DNA of 64,000 nucleotides from Bacteroidota bacterium (GTDB taxonomy: Bacteria; Bacteroidota; Bacteroidia; Cytophagales; Cyclobacteriaceae). Under the pieces are notes generated by a model. That model searched no databases and was not told the DNA's origin. It worked only from the letters and a program-made list of their open reading frames with translations. Location of the stretch: contig JAEZGH010000089.1 of NCBI GenBank assembly GCA_023417065.1, positions 124,001 through 188,000 on the forward strand, written 5' to 3'. This document shows, in pieces, positions 16,704-25,864 of the stretch (within the stretch, counting starts at the first letter, position 1; each line of letters starts with the position of its first letter). A program made the position numbers and the translations under genes.

Positions 16704-18443
16704 TTATTCCTGGTTTCTGAGGGATTTGAAACCTGGGCCGGAGGAATGCTTATCGAGAATCTTCTGATAAGTTTCCCGGTCGGAGTCGCGTATAGCCTTG
16801 CCGTTCACCGTGATGTTCCCGTTTTCTATGTGAAGGGTTTCGATCTTTTCATTGGCAGACAAGTATCCGTCTTTTACGAGCTGTTCGTGCAGTTCTTTTT
16901 GAAGAGATGATGTTCGCTGCTGCATTTGCTGGATCTCAGCCTGAAGCTTTTGCATATGCTCCTGATTGACCTTTTGCTGTTTTGAAATCATCTCCTGAAC
17001 ATTCTCCATTACCTTTTGTTGGTTTTCCATTGCTTCACGGGCCCTTGCAAGACTTGCCTGAGACATTTCTTCACGGCGGATTTCCATATGTGTGAACATC
17101 TCAGACAGCTCATCCTGAAGTGCATGAACCCTGCTCATTACGTCCTCAATCTTGAGTTGATCGGGCTGAATGGTAGGCCAGTCGAAGTCATTCGGGAAAA
17201 CCAGACCAAATGGAATCGTGTCCAGTTCAATCGCAATGTTCGGCATCTCAGGGAAATCATGGATTTCAGAAATATCCGGGAAAGGCACGTCAGGAAAATC
17301 GGGAATGTCAACGTCGGTAATATCCGGCGGCGTAAAATCGAGTGACAGAGGCTCGTCGAATTCAAATGACGTGTCAGGTTGTTTTGGCTGCACGGGCTGC
17401 ACTGGTCTTATGGTATCTGACTGAACCAGGGAGCTCGGGTTAATTGGTTCAGCAATGTGATCGACATTAAGCCAGGCTGCACATGCCAAACCCACAATGA
17501 GTAATACGGCGGGAAGAAGCTTTTCTCCCGTTGAACGGGTCTTGATCGATTTTTCCATAAGGCGTTTAATTCTGTGTAGAAGGATTTTTTTGTTGTCAGC
17601 AAAGGAGAGAGCCGGTGCGTGCATCGCTAAGCGGGTTGCTTCCAGCTGGGCCAGCGTTCTCACATAAAGGATCTTGTCGAAACCAAGTTCAACCACCGCG
17701 TCGTCGCATACATGTTCCCGCTCGCGCCTGATCATGTCCGAAAGCATCCACACGAATGGATTGAAGAAGAAAAGGGCTTCTACGAGAGACTGGATTATAT
17801 TAACCAGGAAGTCGTGCCGCGTAACATGAACGAGTTCATGCGCAAGTATTGCTTCCAGTTGCTGTGTACTGATTCCTGTGGCAAAGCCCGCCGGCAGAAT
17901 AATTAATGGTTTTAGTATTCCCGTTACCATGGGTGCCGTCACGAGAGTTGACTCCGCCAGCCTTACCGGAACCGCAAGGGTAAACTTTGACGCGATTCCA
18001 CGGAATACAGTCTGTATATGTGAGGAAGATTCAAAACTGTTGGAGGTCAGCCTTCGGAGGTACCACAATCCACCGGCAAAGCGAAGCACAAAAAACGTTG
18101 CTCCGATAAGCCATAGCCCGAATATAAAAGCGCTGTATTGAGCGACGATCCCTTCGAATAGCGGTGGCGTTGCTCTGCCATCCGTGCTTATATAGAACAC
18201 ATTCACGTCGTGGGCAGCTATTCCGCCCTGGTGCCCGGGGCTCTCAGGAAAGTACCAAATCAACGTGATGGCAACTGCCACAGCGAATGTCATAAAGCTG
18301 GCAGACACAAGCGTGTATCGGAGCCTCGAACGTTGGAGGTTTACCAGCATCATCAGCCCCTTCGCGAATCCCAGGATCACTCCGGCAATCCAGAGCGAAT
18401 GCAACAATACGAGGGCGAAGCGGTAGGTTGTGTCACTGCTCAT
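16704..18443 (-). CDS. M56 (BlaR1-type) membrane metallopeptidase with long extracytoplasmic tail
   Basis: A 579-residue protein. Membrane segments lie near 10-34, 45-64, 101-125 and about 315-325, with the cytoplasmic M56 zinc protease domain carrying HELVH (202-206) and EREHVCDDA (241-249). In this family the protease destroys the paired BlaI repressor after a signal. There is no penicillin-binding sensor; instead, after the last membrane segment comes a Pro/Asp-rich stretch (about 340-410, repeats like PDFPDVPFPD) and a long Gln/Glu-rich coiled coil (about 425-530). The stimulus is therefore probably not a beta-lactam. It overlaps the blaI-type gene by 4 bases. Confidence 0.9.
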   Translation of the reverse strand: MSSDTTYRFALVLLHSLWIAGVILGFAKGLMMLVNLQRSRLRYTLVSASFMTFAVAVAITLIWYFPESPGHQGGIAAHDVNVFYISTDGRATPPLFEGIVAQYSAFIFGLWLIGATFFVLRFAGGLWYLRRLTSNSFESSSHIQTVFRGIASKFTLAVPVRLAESTLVTAPMVTGILKPLIILPAGFATGISTQQLEAILAHELVHVTRHDFLVNIIQSLVEALFFFNPFVWMLSDMIRREREHVCDDAVVELGFDKILYVRTLAQLEATRLAMHAPALSFADNKKILLHRIKRLMEKSIKTRSTGEKLLPAVLLIVGLACAAWLNVDHIAEPINPSSLVQSDTIRPVQPVQPKQPDTSFEFDEPLSLDFTPPDITDVDIPDFPDVPFPDISEIHDFPEMPNIAIELDTIPFGLVFPNDFDWPTIQPDQLKIEDVMSRVHALQDELSEMFTHMEIRREEMSQASLARAREAMENQQKVMENVQEMISKQQKVNQEHMQKLQAEIQQMQQRTSSLQKELHEQLVKDGYLSANEKIETLHIENGNITVNGKAIRDSDRETYQKILDKHSSGPGFKSLRNQE

Positions 18444-18829
18444 GATTCATTGTTGTTTTCCAGGTTCTCGAGATACTTCCTGATCTCTTCGAGTTCTTCG
18501 GGAGTTGTCTTTCCCTGGCCGAGAGCGCTGAGCGCAAGCTGGGCAGCCGACCCGCCGAAGACTGTGTCGATCATTTTGCTGACCATTTGCTGCCGGGTAT
18601 CTTCCCGTGAAACAGCGGCTTCATATAGATGCTGCTTACCCGACTTTTGGCGTGTGACCAAGTTTTTTTCGAACAGGATTTGCATCATCTTCAGAATAGT
18701 AGTGTAGCCATTCTGGTCATCGCCGCCCAGTCGCTCGTGAACATCCTTAACTGTCGCGGCGCCGGTCTCCCATAAAATCTGGAGGATTTCCATTTCCTTT
18801 TCCGTCGGCCGGATCTGCTTTTTGCTCAT
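18440..18829 (-). CDS. BlaI/MecI/CopY family transcriptional repressor
   Basis: A 129-residue winged-helix repressor. The DNA-binding domain covers about 1-78, with TEKEMEILQILWETG (9-23) and GYTTILKMMQILFEKNLV (41-58) as family marks; the rest is the dimerisation part, with a Glu/Asn-rich end. Its stop overlaps the start of the M56 gene by 4 bases (ATGA). Two perfect TACGAA-N4-TTCGTA palindromes flank its promoter, which predicts autorepression relieved when the M56 protease cleaves the repressor. Confidence 0.92.
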   Translation of the reverse strand: MSKKQIRPTEKEMEILQILWETGAATVKDVHERLGGDDQNGYTTILKMMQILFEKNLVTRQKSGKQHLYEAAVSREDTRQQMVSKMIDTVFGGSAAQLALSALGQGKTTPEELEEIRKYLENLENNNES

Positions 18830-18832
18830 AAC

Positions 18833-18848
18833 TACGAAATTGTTCGTA
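18833..18848. promoter_or_regulatory. BlaI-type operator 1
   Basis: A perfect palindrome TACGAA-ATTG-TTCGTA, directly downstream of the -7 box and covering the expected transcription start of the repressor gene. It is identical in half-sites and spacing to the second copy 54 bases away. That the BlaI-type protein binds here is inferred from location. Confidence 0.75.
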
Positions 18849-18879
18849 CCAATGTATCAGATTGAATATCATGTTACAA
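18849..18879 (-). promoter_or_regulatory. Promoter of the blaI-type/M56 operon
   Basis: On the minus strand, TTG (18877-18879), a 20-base spacer and TACATTGG (18849-18856), one mismatch from TAnnTTTG. It is bracketed by the two operators. Confidence 0.6.
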
Positions 18880-18886
18880 GTTTTGT

Positions 18887-18902
18887 TACGAAAAATTTCG
18901 TA
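18887..18902. promoter_or_regulatory. BlaI-type operator 2
   Basis: A second perfect palindrome TACGAA-AAAT-TTCGTA just upstream of the -33 element of the repressor promoter, 54 bases (about five helical turns) from operator 1. It also lies upstream of the divergent DUF2339 gene and might influence it. Confidence 0.75.
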
Positions 18903-18956
18903 GAAAGTTAAAGTCTCTCTGGCTTCGCACCCTCGTGGCATTTGGGAGAATGCAGC

Positions 18957-18964
18957 TATCTTTG
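18957..18964 (+). promoter_or_regulatory. Putative -7 box (TATCTTTG) of the DUF2339 gene
   Basis: An exact TAnnTTTG match 19 bases before the ATG at 18984. No TTG at ideal spacing was found upstream. Confidence 0.45.
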
Positions 18965-18983
18965 ACGACCTAACTTCAGTTGT

Positions 18984-21380
18984 ATGGAATTCATATTCTT
19001 CCTCCTGCTGGTTTGTATTCTGTTCGTTCTGCTGTCTATGCGCAGTAGTCTGCAAACCAAAATATCCGATCTCAACCAGCGAATCGACAACCTTACCGGA
19101 TTGTTGCAGAAGATGCGGGACGCGCAACTGAAGGAGAGAGGGGGTGAAACCATCAGCAAGGCAGCCCCGCCGGTTCCGGTGCCCGCCAAGCCAATCATTC
19201 AGAAGGAAGAGAAACCTGTTGTATCGGAGCCACGCGAACCTGAGCGCAAGGAACCAGAGGTTGCAGCCATACCCAGGGCCATAACCCCGCCTTCGGCGTC
19301 GCAACCTCAAAAGGTGGTACAGCCGCGGAAACCTGGGTTCTTTGAAAGAAACCCCGATCTGGAAAAGTTTATCGGCGAAAATCTTGCGAACAAAATTGGT
19401 ATCGCAATCCTCGTTCTTGGCATCGGATACTTTGTTAAGTACGCCATTGATCAAAACTGGATCGGTGTCTATGGTCGCGTACTGATAGGAGTACTTTGCG
19501 GAGGAGCGTTGATCGGAGTTGCCCATTTCATGCGAAAGAAATTCGCTGCATTCGGCTCAGTGCTCGTTGGTGGCGGAATAGCAATACTGTACCTCACAAT
19601 CGCGATCGCATTCCACGAATATCACATCATGAGCCAGCAAGTCGCGTTTGGTATCATGGTCGTGATTACGGGCCTCACCATCATGCTGTCAATCGCCTAT
19701 AACCGGGTTGAACTGGCCGTCCTGGCAATCCTGGGTGGGTTTGCATCACCGTTTATGGTTAGTAGCGGGGAAGGCAACTATGTTGTACTCTTCACCTATA
19801 TCATGGTGCTTAACATTGGGATGCTCGTACTGGCATACTTTAAAAAGTGGAACCTTGTCAACATCGTTGCCTATGTCTTTACCGTTATCCTTTTCGGATC
19901 GTGGCTCGCCACAGGATATGAGGCGAACAATGTGAGCATGACTATCGGAGCCATGATCTTTGCAACACTCTTCTACTTCACATTTTTCGCAATGACGGTA
20001 GTGAACAATCTGAAGCAACGCCTTCCTTTTAACGCAATTGAGTTCTCCCTGCTGTTAAGCAATACGTTTCTCTACTATTCGGCCGGAATAATAATCCTGA
20101 ATGATTCACAGGGAGCTCACCTTCAGGGATTGTTCACCGCATTCCTGGGAGTATTCAATTTCGGCTTTGCATATTCGTTGTTCAGGAAGGCCGACGTCGA
20201 CCGCAACCTTGTCTTTCTCCTTATAGGCCTTGTGCTGACATTTATTTCGCTGGCGGCGCCGGTGCAACTGGATGGAAATTACATAACGCTATTCTGGGCG
20301 GCAGAAACGGTACTGCTCCTCTGGCTTTCTCAGCGTTCCGGTATACAACTGATGAAGATCGCTGCAGTGATTGTGATGGGCCTCATGTGGATCAGCCTTA
20401 CCATGGACTGGTATAACGTGTACTATCCCGTTGAATACGCTGACGGATATGTTAAGATCATCTTTAACCAGGCGTATATCACCAGCGTTGCCGCCCTGAT
20501 ATCGATCGCGTTGTTCTATCGGTTATTGAAAAATGAGAAAGAAGAATTCAAGTCGATGGTAATCATTGCACGACTGATTCTGACGCTGGCCGGGGCGTTC
20601 ATTTTTTACGTCGGCAATCTGCTGGAGTTAACCTATCAAATAAATATTTACGTCGACGATTTCGCCGCCCGGACAACGATCATTGGGACGTACAACATGT
20701 TCTGCATTTTGCTCTTGATCGCCCTGGAGAAGCGACTCGCTCTTCCGGATTATATTACCAAGGGTTTCGCATTATGGGGTGTGTTCGCAATCCTCAGTTA
20801 TCTTTTTGTATATCACTACGAGATAATCCTTACGCGCAATCTTTACCTTAAAGGCGAAAGCAGTTTCCTCGGTTTTGGCTTCCACTATTTGCTGGTAATA
20901 CAATTGCTGGCGATCGCAGCCTGGAGTGTAAAGCGATTCCGTACTTGGACAAGTTTCAATCAAAATACACATAACCTGTATTCCTGGTTCTTTGTTTTCT
21001 TTTTCGTTTTCATTGCCAGCGCGGAACTTGACCACACAGTTTTGCTGACTGCAGGTGTTTCGGGCGATCAGATCTATCATGTCATCCGGCAAAATCAAAA
21101 GATCGGATATCCCATTCTATGGGGTGTCGCGGCATTTGTGCTGATCTTTGTAGGCCTTAGAACCAAACGCAAACAGCTCAGAATTATCTCACTCACATTA
21201 ATGCTGATAACCCTGGTAAAGCTGTTCCTGTTTGATATCAAGGGAATCTCCAAAGGCGGAATGATCGCAGCGTTCATTTCTTTGGGTGCGCTTCTTCTGA
21301 TTGTTTCCTTCATGTACCAGCGCCTCAAGAAATTATTAATGACGGATGAGGCCGAAGAGAATAACGCAACCAAAGAATGA
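18984..21380 (+). CDS. DUF2339 polytopic membrane protein
   Basis: A 798-residue protein of the DUF2339 family. A first hydrophobic segment (2-17) precedes a short coiled coil (about 18-45), a Pro/Glu/Lys-rich linker (about 50-120), and then some 20 or more membrane segments from about residue 133 to the end. The marker sequence ENLANKIGIAILVLGIGYFVKYAID (about 131-155) is the usual start of the membrane core. Function is not established. It overlaps the next gene by 4 bases (ATGA), a DUF3999 protein, and this pairing recurs in many bacteria. It diverges from the BlaI/M56 operon. Confidence 0.88.
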   Translation: MEFIFFLLLVCILFVLLSMRSSLQTKISDLNQRIDNLTGLLQKMRDAQLKERGGETISKAAPPVPVPAKPIIQKEEKPVVSEPREPERKEPEVAAIPRAITPPSASQPQKVVQPRKPGFFERNPDLEKFIGENLANKIGIAILVLGIGYFVKYAIDQNWIGVYGRVLIGVLCGGALIGVAHFMRKKFAAFGSVLVGGGIAILYLTIAIAFHEYHIMSQQVAFGIMVVITGLTIMLSIAYNRVELAVLAILGGFASPFMVSSGEGNYVVLFTYIMVLNIGMLVLAYFKKWNLVNIVAYVFTVILFGSWLATGYEANNVSMTIGAMIFATLFYFTFFAMTVVNNLKQRLPFNAIEFSLLLSNTFLYYSAGIIILNDSQGAHLQGLFTAFLGVFNFGFAYSLFRKADVDRNLVFLLIGLVLTFISLAAPVQLDGNYITLFWAAETVLLLWLSQRSGIQLMKIAAVIVMGLMWISLTMDWYNVYYPVEYADGYVKIIFNQAYITSVAALISIALFYRLLKNEKEEFKSMVIIARLILTLAGAFIFYVGNLLELTYQINIYVDDFAARTTIIGTYNMFCILLLIALEKRLALPDYITKGFALWGVFAILSYLFVYHYEIILTRNLYLKGESSFLGFGFHYLLVIQLLAIAAWSVKRFRTWTSFNQNTHNLYSWFFVFFFVFIASAELDHTVLLTAGVSGDQIYHVIRQNQKIGYPILWGVAAFVLIFVGLRTKRKQLRIISLTLMLITLVKLFLFDIKGISKGGMIAAFISLGALLLIVSFMYQRLKKLLMTDEAEENNATKE

Positions 21381-22579
21381 GACAGATTATTTTACCTGTT
21401 CTGTTGCTCATGCGCTGCTTTTCAGCATTGGCACAGGTTCCGGTTGCTGAAATGCAGCTGCCGGAAGTGAACTCAGATGGTTTCTATCGAATAGAAATTC
21501 CCGTTGAGTATGGAGGTTTCTTTACACCAAGTTTTAGCAACGTCCGCATATCCGACGGTTCCCAGCACGACGTCCCCTATATCCCGGGGCAGGCCATTGA
21601 GGAATTTCAAAGTCAGTTCAAACCCTATGAGATCATTTCAAAGGAACAACGCAAGGGTTGCTGTACGCAGCTGATTTTTCGCGCCGATGGCCAAATCAAC
21701 AACATACAACTTCGTATCAGAAACGCTGAAACCTCAAAACGAGCTTCTCTTCTTGGCAGCGATGACCGGAACACATGGTTTGCGTTGAAGGAAAAGTTTA
21801 GCCTAAGCTGGGTCGACGGGAAGGATAATACCTTTGAAATCCGGATAATTGATTTTCCCCTGAGCAACTACAATTATTACAAGATTGAGATCGATGATTC
21901 ATTGACTGCTCCTCTGAATATTCTCGAGGTCGGCTCATATTCCCACCCCTCGCGCCGGAGAACATTGCTCCCGTTAGCTGATCCCTCTATCGAGGTTAAA
22001 CGTGAGGGCACGCAGGAGACGCGCATTGCCCTGCAATGGGATACGCTGCAGCGTATTGATCGACTAAATATCCATGCTTCAGGGCCCCCGTTGTTCCGCC
22101 GCCATGGTTTGCTTTACGCAATATCAAAAGTTGGTGACTCCGGGAAAAAAGATAAACGAAACCTCATTGGCTCGGTCGAGTTGTCAAGTGGGAAGGCTGC
22201 TGAAATTGATTTACCGTTGACCTATGCATCCAATCTCGAGCTGGTTATCGATGATGGTGATAGTCCACCGCTTAAGATTGACGCCGTCAAGGCATATCAG
22301 GTTCAGCGGTTTCTTATTGCGTGGCTGGAAGGAGGGAAGTCGTACAACGTTTTGGTCCATGACAAGTCCATGCGCGCACCAGTATATGATCTGGAACTAT
22401 TCCGCGATCAGGTGCCGGAGGAGACTGCTGTAATTAAACCTGCCGAACTCGTTAAGCCAGTCCGGGTACAATCGGGAGACGATCCGTTTTTTTCTTCCGG
22501 CGCTATGTGGGCGGCAATCATATTAATAATAGGAATACTCGCCTTCTACTCGTACCGTATGGTACAGCATTCTTCATAA
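21377..22579 (+). CDS. DUF3999 exported membrane-anchored protein
   Basis: A 400-residue protein with a signal peptide (cleavage near ALAQ, residue 20), a beta-rich extracytoplasmic region and one C-terminal membrane segment (about 375-393) followed by a short cytoplasmic end, matching the DUF3999 layout. Translation is coupled to the DUF2339 gene by a 4-base overlap, so the two proteins probably form a complex in the envelope. No catalytic residues are evident. A strong terminator begins one base after the stop. Confidence 0.83.
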   Translation: MRQIILPVLLLMRCFSALAQVPVAEMQLPEVNSDGFYRIEIPVEYGGFFTPSFSNVRISDGSQHDVPYIPGQAIEEFQSQFKPYEIISKEQRKGCCTQLIFRADGQINNIQLRIRNAETSKRASLLGSDDRNTWFALKEKFSLSWVDGKDNTFEIRIIDFPLSNYNYYKIEIDDSLTAPLNILEVGSYSHPSRRRTLLPLADPSIEVKREGTQETRIALQWDTLQRIDRLNIHASGPPLFRRHGLLYAISKVGDSGKKDKRNLIGSVELSSGKAAEIDLPLTYASNLELVIDDGDSPPLKIDAVKAYQVQRFLIAWLEGGKSYNVLVHDKSMRAPVYDLELFRDQVPEETAVIKPAELVKPVRVQSGDDPFFSSGAMWAAIILIIGILAFYSYRMVQHSS

Positions 22580-22607
22580 AAAAAGGAATCCCAAGGGATT
22601 CCTTTTT
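22580..22607 (+). terminator. Intrinsic terminator after the DUF2339/DUF3999 operon
   Basis: A 13-bp perfect stem (5' arm 22580-22592, 3' arm 22595-22607) with a 2-base loop and T-rich end. Its A-rich left arm also makes it work on the minus strand, for the DUF1328 gene that stops at 22612. Confidence 0.88.
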
Positions 22608-22611
22608 GCTT

Positions 22612-22779
22612 TTATCGTTTGAAGATACTTGCCCCAAATAGGATCGTTATCACGAAAAGTGCCAGGAATATAAAGAAAAGCACTTTGGCTATTGAAGCTG
22701 CTCCTTCAGCTATCCCTCCGAATCCGAAGATTGCGGCAATGATAGCGATCACGAAGAAAATCACTGACCAGCGTAGCAT
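22612..22779 (-). CDS. DUF1328 (YtjA-like) small membrane protein
   Basis: A 55-residue protein starting MLRWSVIFFVIAIIAAIFGFG, followed by GIAEGAASIAKVLFFIFLALF and ending in Lys-Arg. This is the DUF1328/YtjA family: two short membrane helices joined by a Gly/Ala turn. Members are often stress- or stationary-phase-linked, but the molecular role is unknown. The length (53-58 residues in the family) and the match are convincing, though it is shorter than many gene-calling cut-offs. It ends at the bidirectional terminator. Confidence 0.88.
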   Translation of the reverse strand: MLRWSVIFFVIAIIAAIFGFGGIAEGAASIAKVLFFIFLALFVITILFGASIFKR

Positions 22780-22922
22780 AACTTGATTTGTTTAGTGTTA
22801 CAAGAATTTCTTTCATCGTGAAAATCTTTGTACCAATCCTGAAATAAGATAATAAGGAATGCGGGCCGGTGGATAACTGTGGAGGTGGCTCAACAGAGCA
22901 CCAGGAGGTGCGCGAAAAACAT

Positions 22923-22953
22923 AAAAAAAGCCTTCCAGAAACTCTGGAAGGCT
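22923..22953 (-). terminator. Intrinsic terminator of clpB
   Basis: On the minus strand, an 11-bp perfect stem (AGCCTTCCAGA and its complement, 22929-22953) with a 3-base loop and a run of seven T. It lies 117 bases beyond the clpB stop. The remaining gap up to the DUF1328 gene (22780-22922) holds no gene I can support. Confidence 0.85.
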
Positions 22954-23069
22954 CATAACCAAACCCCTCAACCAACACCCCCGAACCACCAGGGGTTTCT
23001 TCACCAATCCTTAATCTACACCACTAACATGGGTAAACCCTGTTTAGTTCGTTGTTCAAACATTATTTT

Positions 23070-25685
23070 TTAGATAACTTCTACGTCTTTAATATTCTCA
23101 AATTCGAACTCTACGTCGTTTTTGAGGTCGACGAAAATCACCGATTCTTTATCGATTTTGCCTGCAAGTATCTGTTTACTAAGCTCATTCAGAATTTCGC
23201 GTTGCAGTACCCGCTTCAGTGGCCGTGCACCGAACTGAGGGTCATACCCCAGGCGGGCAAGCCGGTCGCGAGCACCTTCGCTGATTTCGATCTTAATACC
23301 TGCGTCAGCCAGCCGGCGGCGAACGTGTTCAACCTGGATGTCGACAATTTTTCTCAGATCGGCCTTGCTCAGCGGACGGAACATTACGATTTCGTCAATC
23401 CGGTTTACGAATTCCGGCCGAACGGTCTTTCTGAGCAGCGATACCACTTCTTCTTTCGTCTGATCAAGGATTTCGAAGTAGTTGTCCTCGGTCAGCTTTT
23501 CGAAGTTTTCCTGAATCAGATGCGACCCGATGTTCGTCGTCATGATCACGATAGTATTTCTGAAGTTCGCAACGCGGCCCTTGTTATCGGTCAGACGGCC
23601 TTCGTCGAGCACCTGCAGCAGAATGTTGAACACGTCAGGGTGTGCCTTTTCAATTTCGTCGAGGAGGACAACCGAATACGGTTTTCTCCTTACGGCTTCA
23701 GTAAGCTGGCCACCTTCATCGTAACCCACGTATCCCGGAGGTGCGCCTATGAGACGGCTCACGCTGTGGCGTTCCTGATATTCGCTCATGTCGATGCGAA
23801 CCATGGCATTCTCGTCATTGAACAGGTAGTCGGCAAGCGCCTTTGACAATTCAGTTTTTCCCACGCCTGTGGTTCCCATAAAAATGAATGAACCAATAGG
23901 GCGCTTCGGATCCTGAAGTCCGGCGCGGCTTCGCCGCACTGCATCGCTTAACACTTGAATAGCCTCTTCCTGACCCGCTACGCGACGGCCAAGTTCAGCT
24001 TCGAGATGCAGCAGCTTTTCACGCTCACTCTGGAGCATCTTGCTCACCGGAATGCCGGTCCATTTGGCCACCACTTCCGCGATGTCTTCGCTGTCCACTT
24101 CTTCCTTCAGCAGCGACTTCTCAGTTTGTGTCGCCTTCATTTTCTGCTGAAGTTCATTAAGTCGTTTTTCGGCCTCCGTTAATTTTCCATAACGGATTTC
24201 TGCCACCGTACCGTAGTCACCGTTCTTCTCGGCCTGCTCGGCTTCGAATTTCAGCCTGTCAATGTTTTCTTTCTCACGCTGGATGCCGTGTACGATTTCT
24301 TTTTCGGCCTCCCATTTTGCTTTGAGAGAATTTCGCTGCTCCGACAATTCGGCGATCTCACGTGAGAGTACTGCTTCTTTGTCTTTGTCCTTTTCACGTC
24401 GGATAGCCTCGCGTTCAATTTCAAGCTGCATGATCTTGCGATTAAGTTCATCCAGTTCTTCCGGAAGCGAATCCATTTCAAGTCGCAATTTTGCAGCCGC
24501 CTCATCCATCAGGTCAATAGCCTTGTCGGGAAGAAACCTGTCGCTGATGTACCTGCTTGAAAGTTCAACGGAAGCAATTACTGCATCGTCTTTAATGCGA
24601 ACCCCATGGTGGAGTTCGTATTTGTCTTTGATCCCGCGTAGGATGGAGATAGAGTCTTCAATCGAAGGTTCGTCAACCATCACAGCCTGGAAACGTCTTT
24701 CAAGAGCTTTATCCTTTTCGATGTATTTTTGATACTCCTTCAGCGTAGTAGCGCCAATGGCGTGGAGTTCACCGCGCGCCAGGGCGGGCTTCAACAGATT
24801 GGCTGCATCCATAGCGCCTTCGCCACCACCGCCTGCGCCGATCAGCGTGTGGATCTCGTCAATAAAGAGGATAATCTGACCGTTGCTATCGGTAACTTCT
24901 TTGATAACTGCCTTGAGACGTTCTTCAAACTCACCTTTGTATTTGGCGCCCGCTACGAGAAGACCCATATCGAGCGAAACAAGGATTTTATCTTTGAGGT
25001 TTTCAGGTACGTCGCCATCAACAATACGCTGCGCCATTCCCTCAACGATAGCCGTTTTACCAACACCAGGTTCTCCAAGGAGAATGGGATTGTTTTTTGT
25101 ACGGCGGGAGAGGATTTGAAGGACCCTGCGAATTTCTTCGTCGCGTCCGATTACCGGATCAATCTTGCCACGTTTCGCGAGATCATTCAGGTTCTTGGAA
25201 TAGCGTTCCAGCGATTTATACTTCGCTTCCGCATTCTGATCGGTGACAGGATTTCCACCGCGCAATTCACGGATCGCCTTCAACAGCCCTGCTCTTTCAA
25301 ATCCCGCATCCTTCATGATTGCGGCTACCTTATCTTTACCCGATAACAGTGCCAGAAGAAGGTGTTCTATAGCAATGAATTCATCCTTCAGTTCACGGAG
25401 TTCTTTTTCCGCTTGCTGTAGTGTTGAATTTGCATTTGATGAAAGGTAAGGTTGCTGGCCTGATACCCGCGGATAACTATTGATAGCTTCCTCCAGCTTG
25501 GTTCCGAGGATGACCCCGTTTATATTCAGTTTCTTGAATAGATATTCAGAAACATTCTCATCTGTTTCAAGGATAGCTTTCAAAATATGGCCGGGCTCAA
25601 TTGCCTGCTGTTGTCTGCTCATGGCAATCTCGGCCGACTTTTGTAATGCTTCCTGCGATTTTATGGTAAACTTATCGAAGTTCAT
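23070..25685 (-). CDS. clpB: ATP-dependent disaggregase ClpB
   Basis: An 871-residue Hsp100 chaperone of full length. It has a Clp N-domain (1-150), a first AAA+ ring with Walker A GEPGVGKT (near 205), a middle coiled-coil domain (about 400-530) and a second AAA+ ring with Walker A GTTGVGKT (near 605) and arginine-finger region. With DnaK it rescues aggregated proteins in the cytoplasm. The gene is monocistronic: a terminator follows, and upstream is a 179-base divergent region shared with glycogen synthase. I saw no clear CIRCE or other heat-shock operator there. Confidence 0.98.
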   Translation of the reverse strand: MNFDKFTIKSQEALQKSAEIAMSRQQQAIEPGHILKAILETDENVSEYLFKKLNINGVILGTKLEEAINSYPRVSGQQPYLSSNANSTLQQAEKELRELKDEFIAIEHLLLALLSGKDKVAAIMKDAGFERAGLLKAIRELRGGNPVTDQNAEAKYKSLERYSKNLNDLAKRGKIDPVIGRDEEIRRVLQILSRRTKNNPILLGEPGVGKTAIVEGMAQRIVDGDVPENLKDKILVSLDMGLLVAGAKYKGEFEERLKAVIKEVTDSNGQIILFIDEIHTLIGAGGGGEGAMDAANLLKPALARGELHAIGATTLKEYQKYIEKDKALERRFQAVMVDEPSIEDSISILRGIKDKYELHHGVRIKDDAVIASVELSSRYISDRFLPDKAIDLMDEAAAKLRLEMDSLPEELDELNRKIMQLEIEREAIRREKDKDKEAVLSREIAELSEQRNSLKAKWEAEKEIVHGIQREKENIDRLKFEAEQAEKNGDYGTVAEIRYGKLTEAEKRLNELQQKMKATQTEKSLLKEEVDSEDIAEVVAKWTGIPVSKMLQSEREKLLHLEAELGRRVAGQEEAIQVLSDAVRRSRAGLQDPKRPIGSFIFMGTTGVGKTELSKALADYLFNDENAMVRIDMSEYQERHSVSRLIGAPPGYVGYDEGGQLTEAVRRKPYSVVLLDEIEKAHPDVFNILLQVLDEGRLTDNKGRVANFRNTIVIMTTNIGSHLIQENFEKLTEDNYFEILDQTKEEVVSLLRKTVRPEFVNRIDEIVMFRPLSKADLRKIVDIQVEHVRRRLADAGIKIEISEGARDRLARLGYDPQFGARPLKRVLQREILNELSKQILAGKIDKESVIFVDLKNDVEFEFENIKDVEVI

Positions 25686-25864
25686 GATCTTAACTTTACG
25701 TTGCGTTTATCAAAAGACAATCCACGATGCTTTCGGAGAGTTTTATGGAAAACTTGGCATGATACTCCTGAAAAAATATGATCGTTTTACGTCTTTTTGG
25801 CTCAACTAACGACAAAATTTCAGATTTTACGGAATAACTTCCAGAGGTGAAAGGATAATCGCGA

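Noticed and set aside
16678..16712. Inverted repeat CAGGAAT / ATTCCTG after the epimerase gene
   Set aside because: A 7-bp stem with a 21-base loop overlapping the end of the M56 gene; too weak for a terminator call.
22961..22998. Inverted repeat AAACCCCT / AGGGGTTT
   Set aside because: A 22-base loop and no T run; a better terminator for clpB stands beside it.
22879..23073. 64-residue plus-strand reading frame between the DUF1328 gene and clpB
   Set aside because: It runs through the clpB terminator and has no recognisable features.
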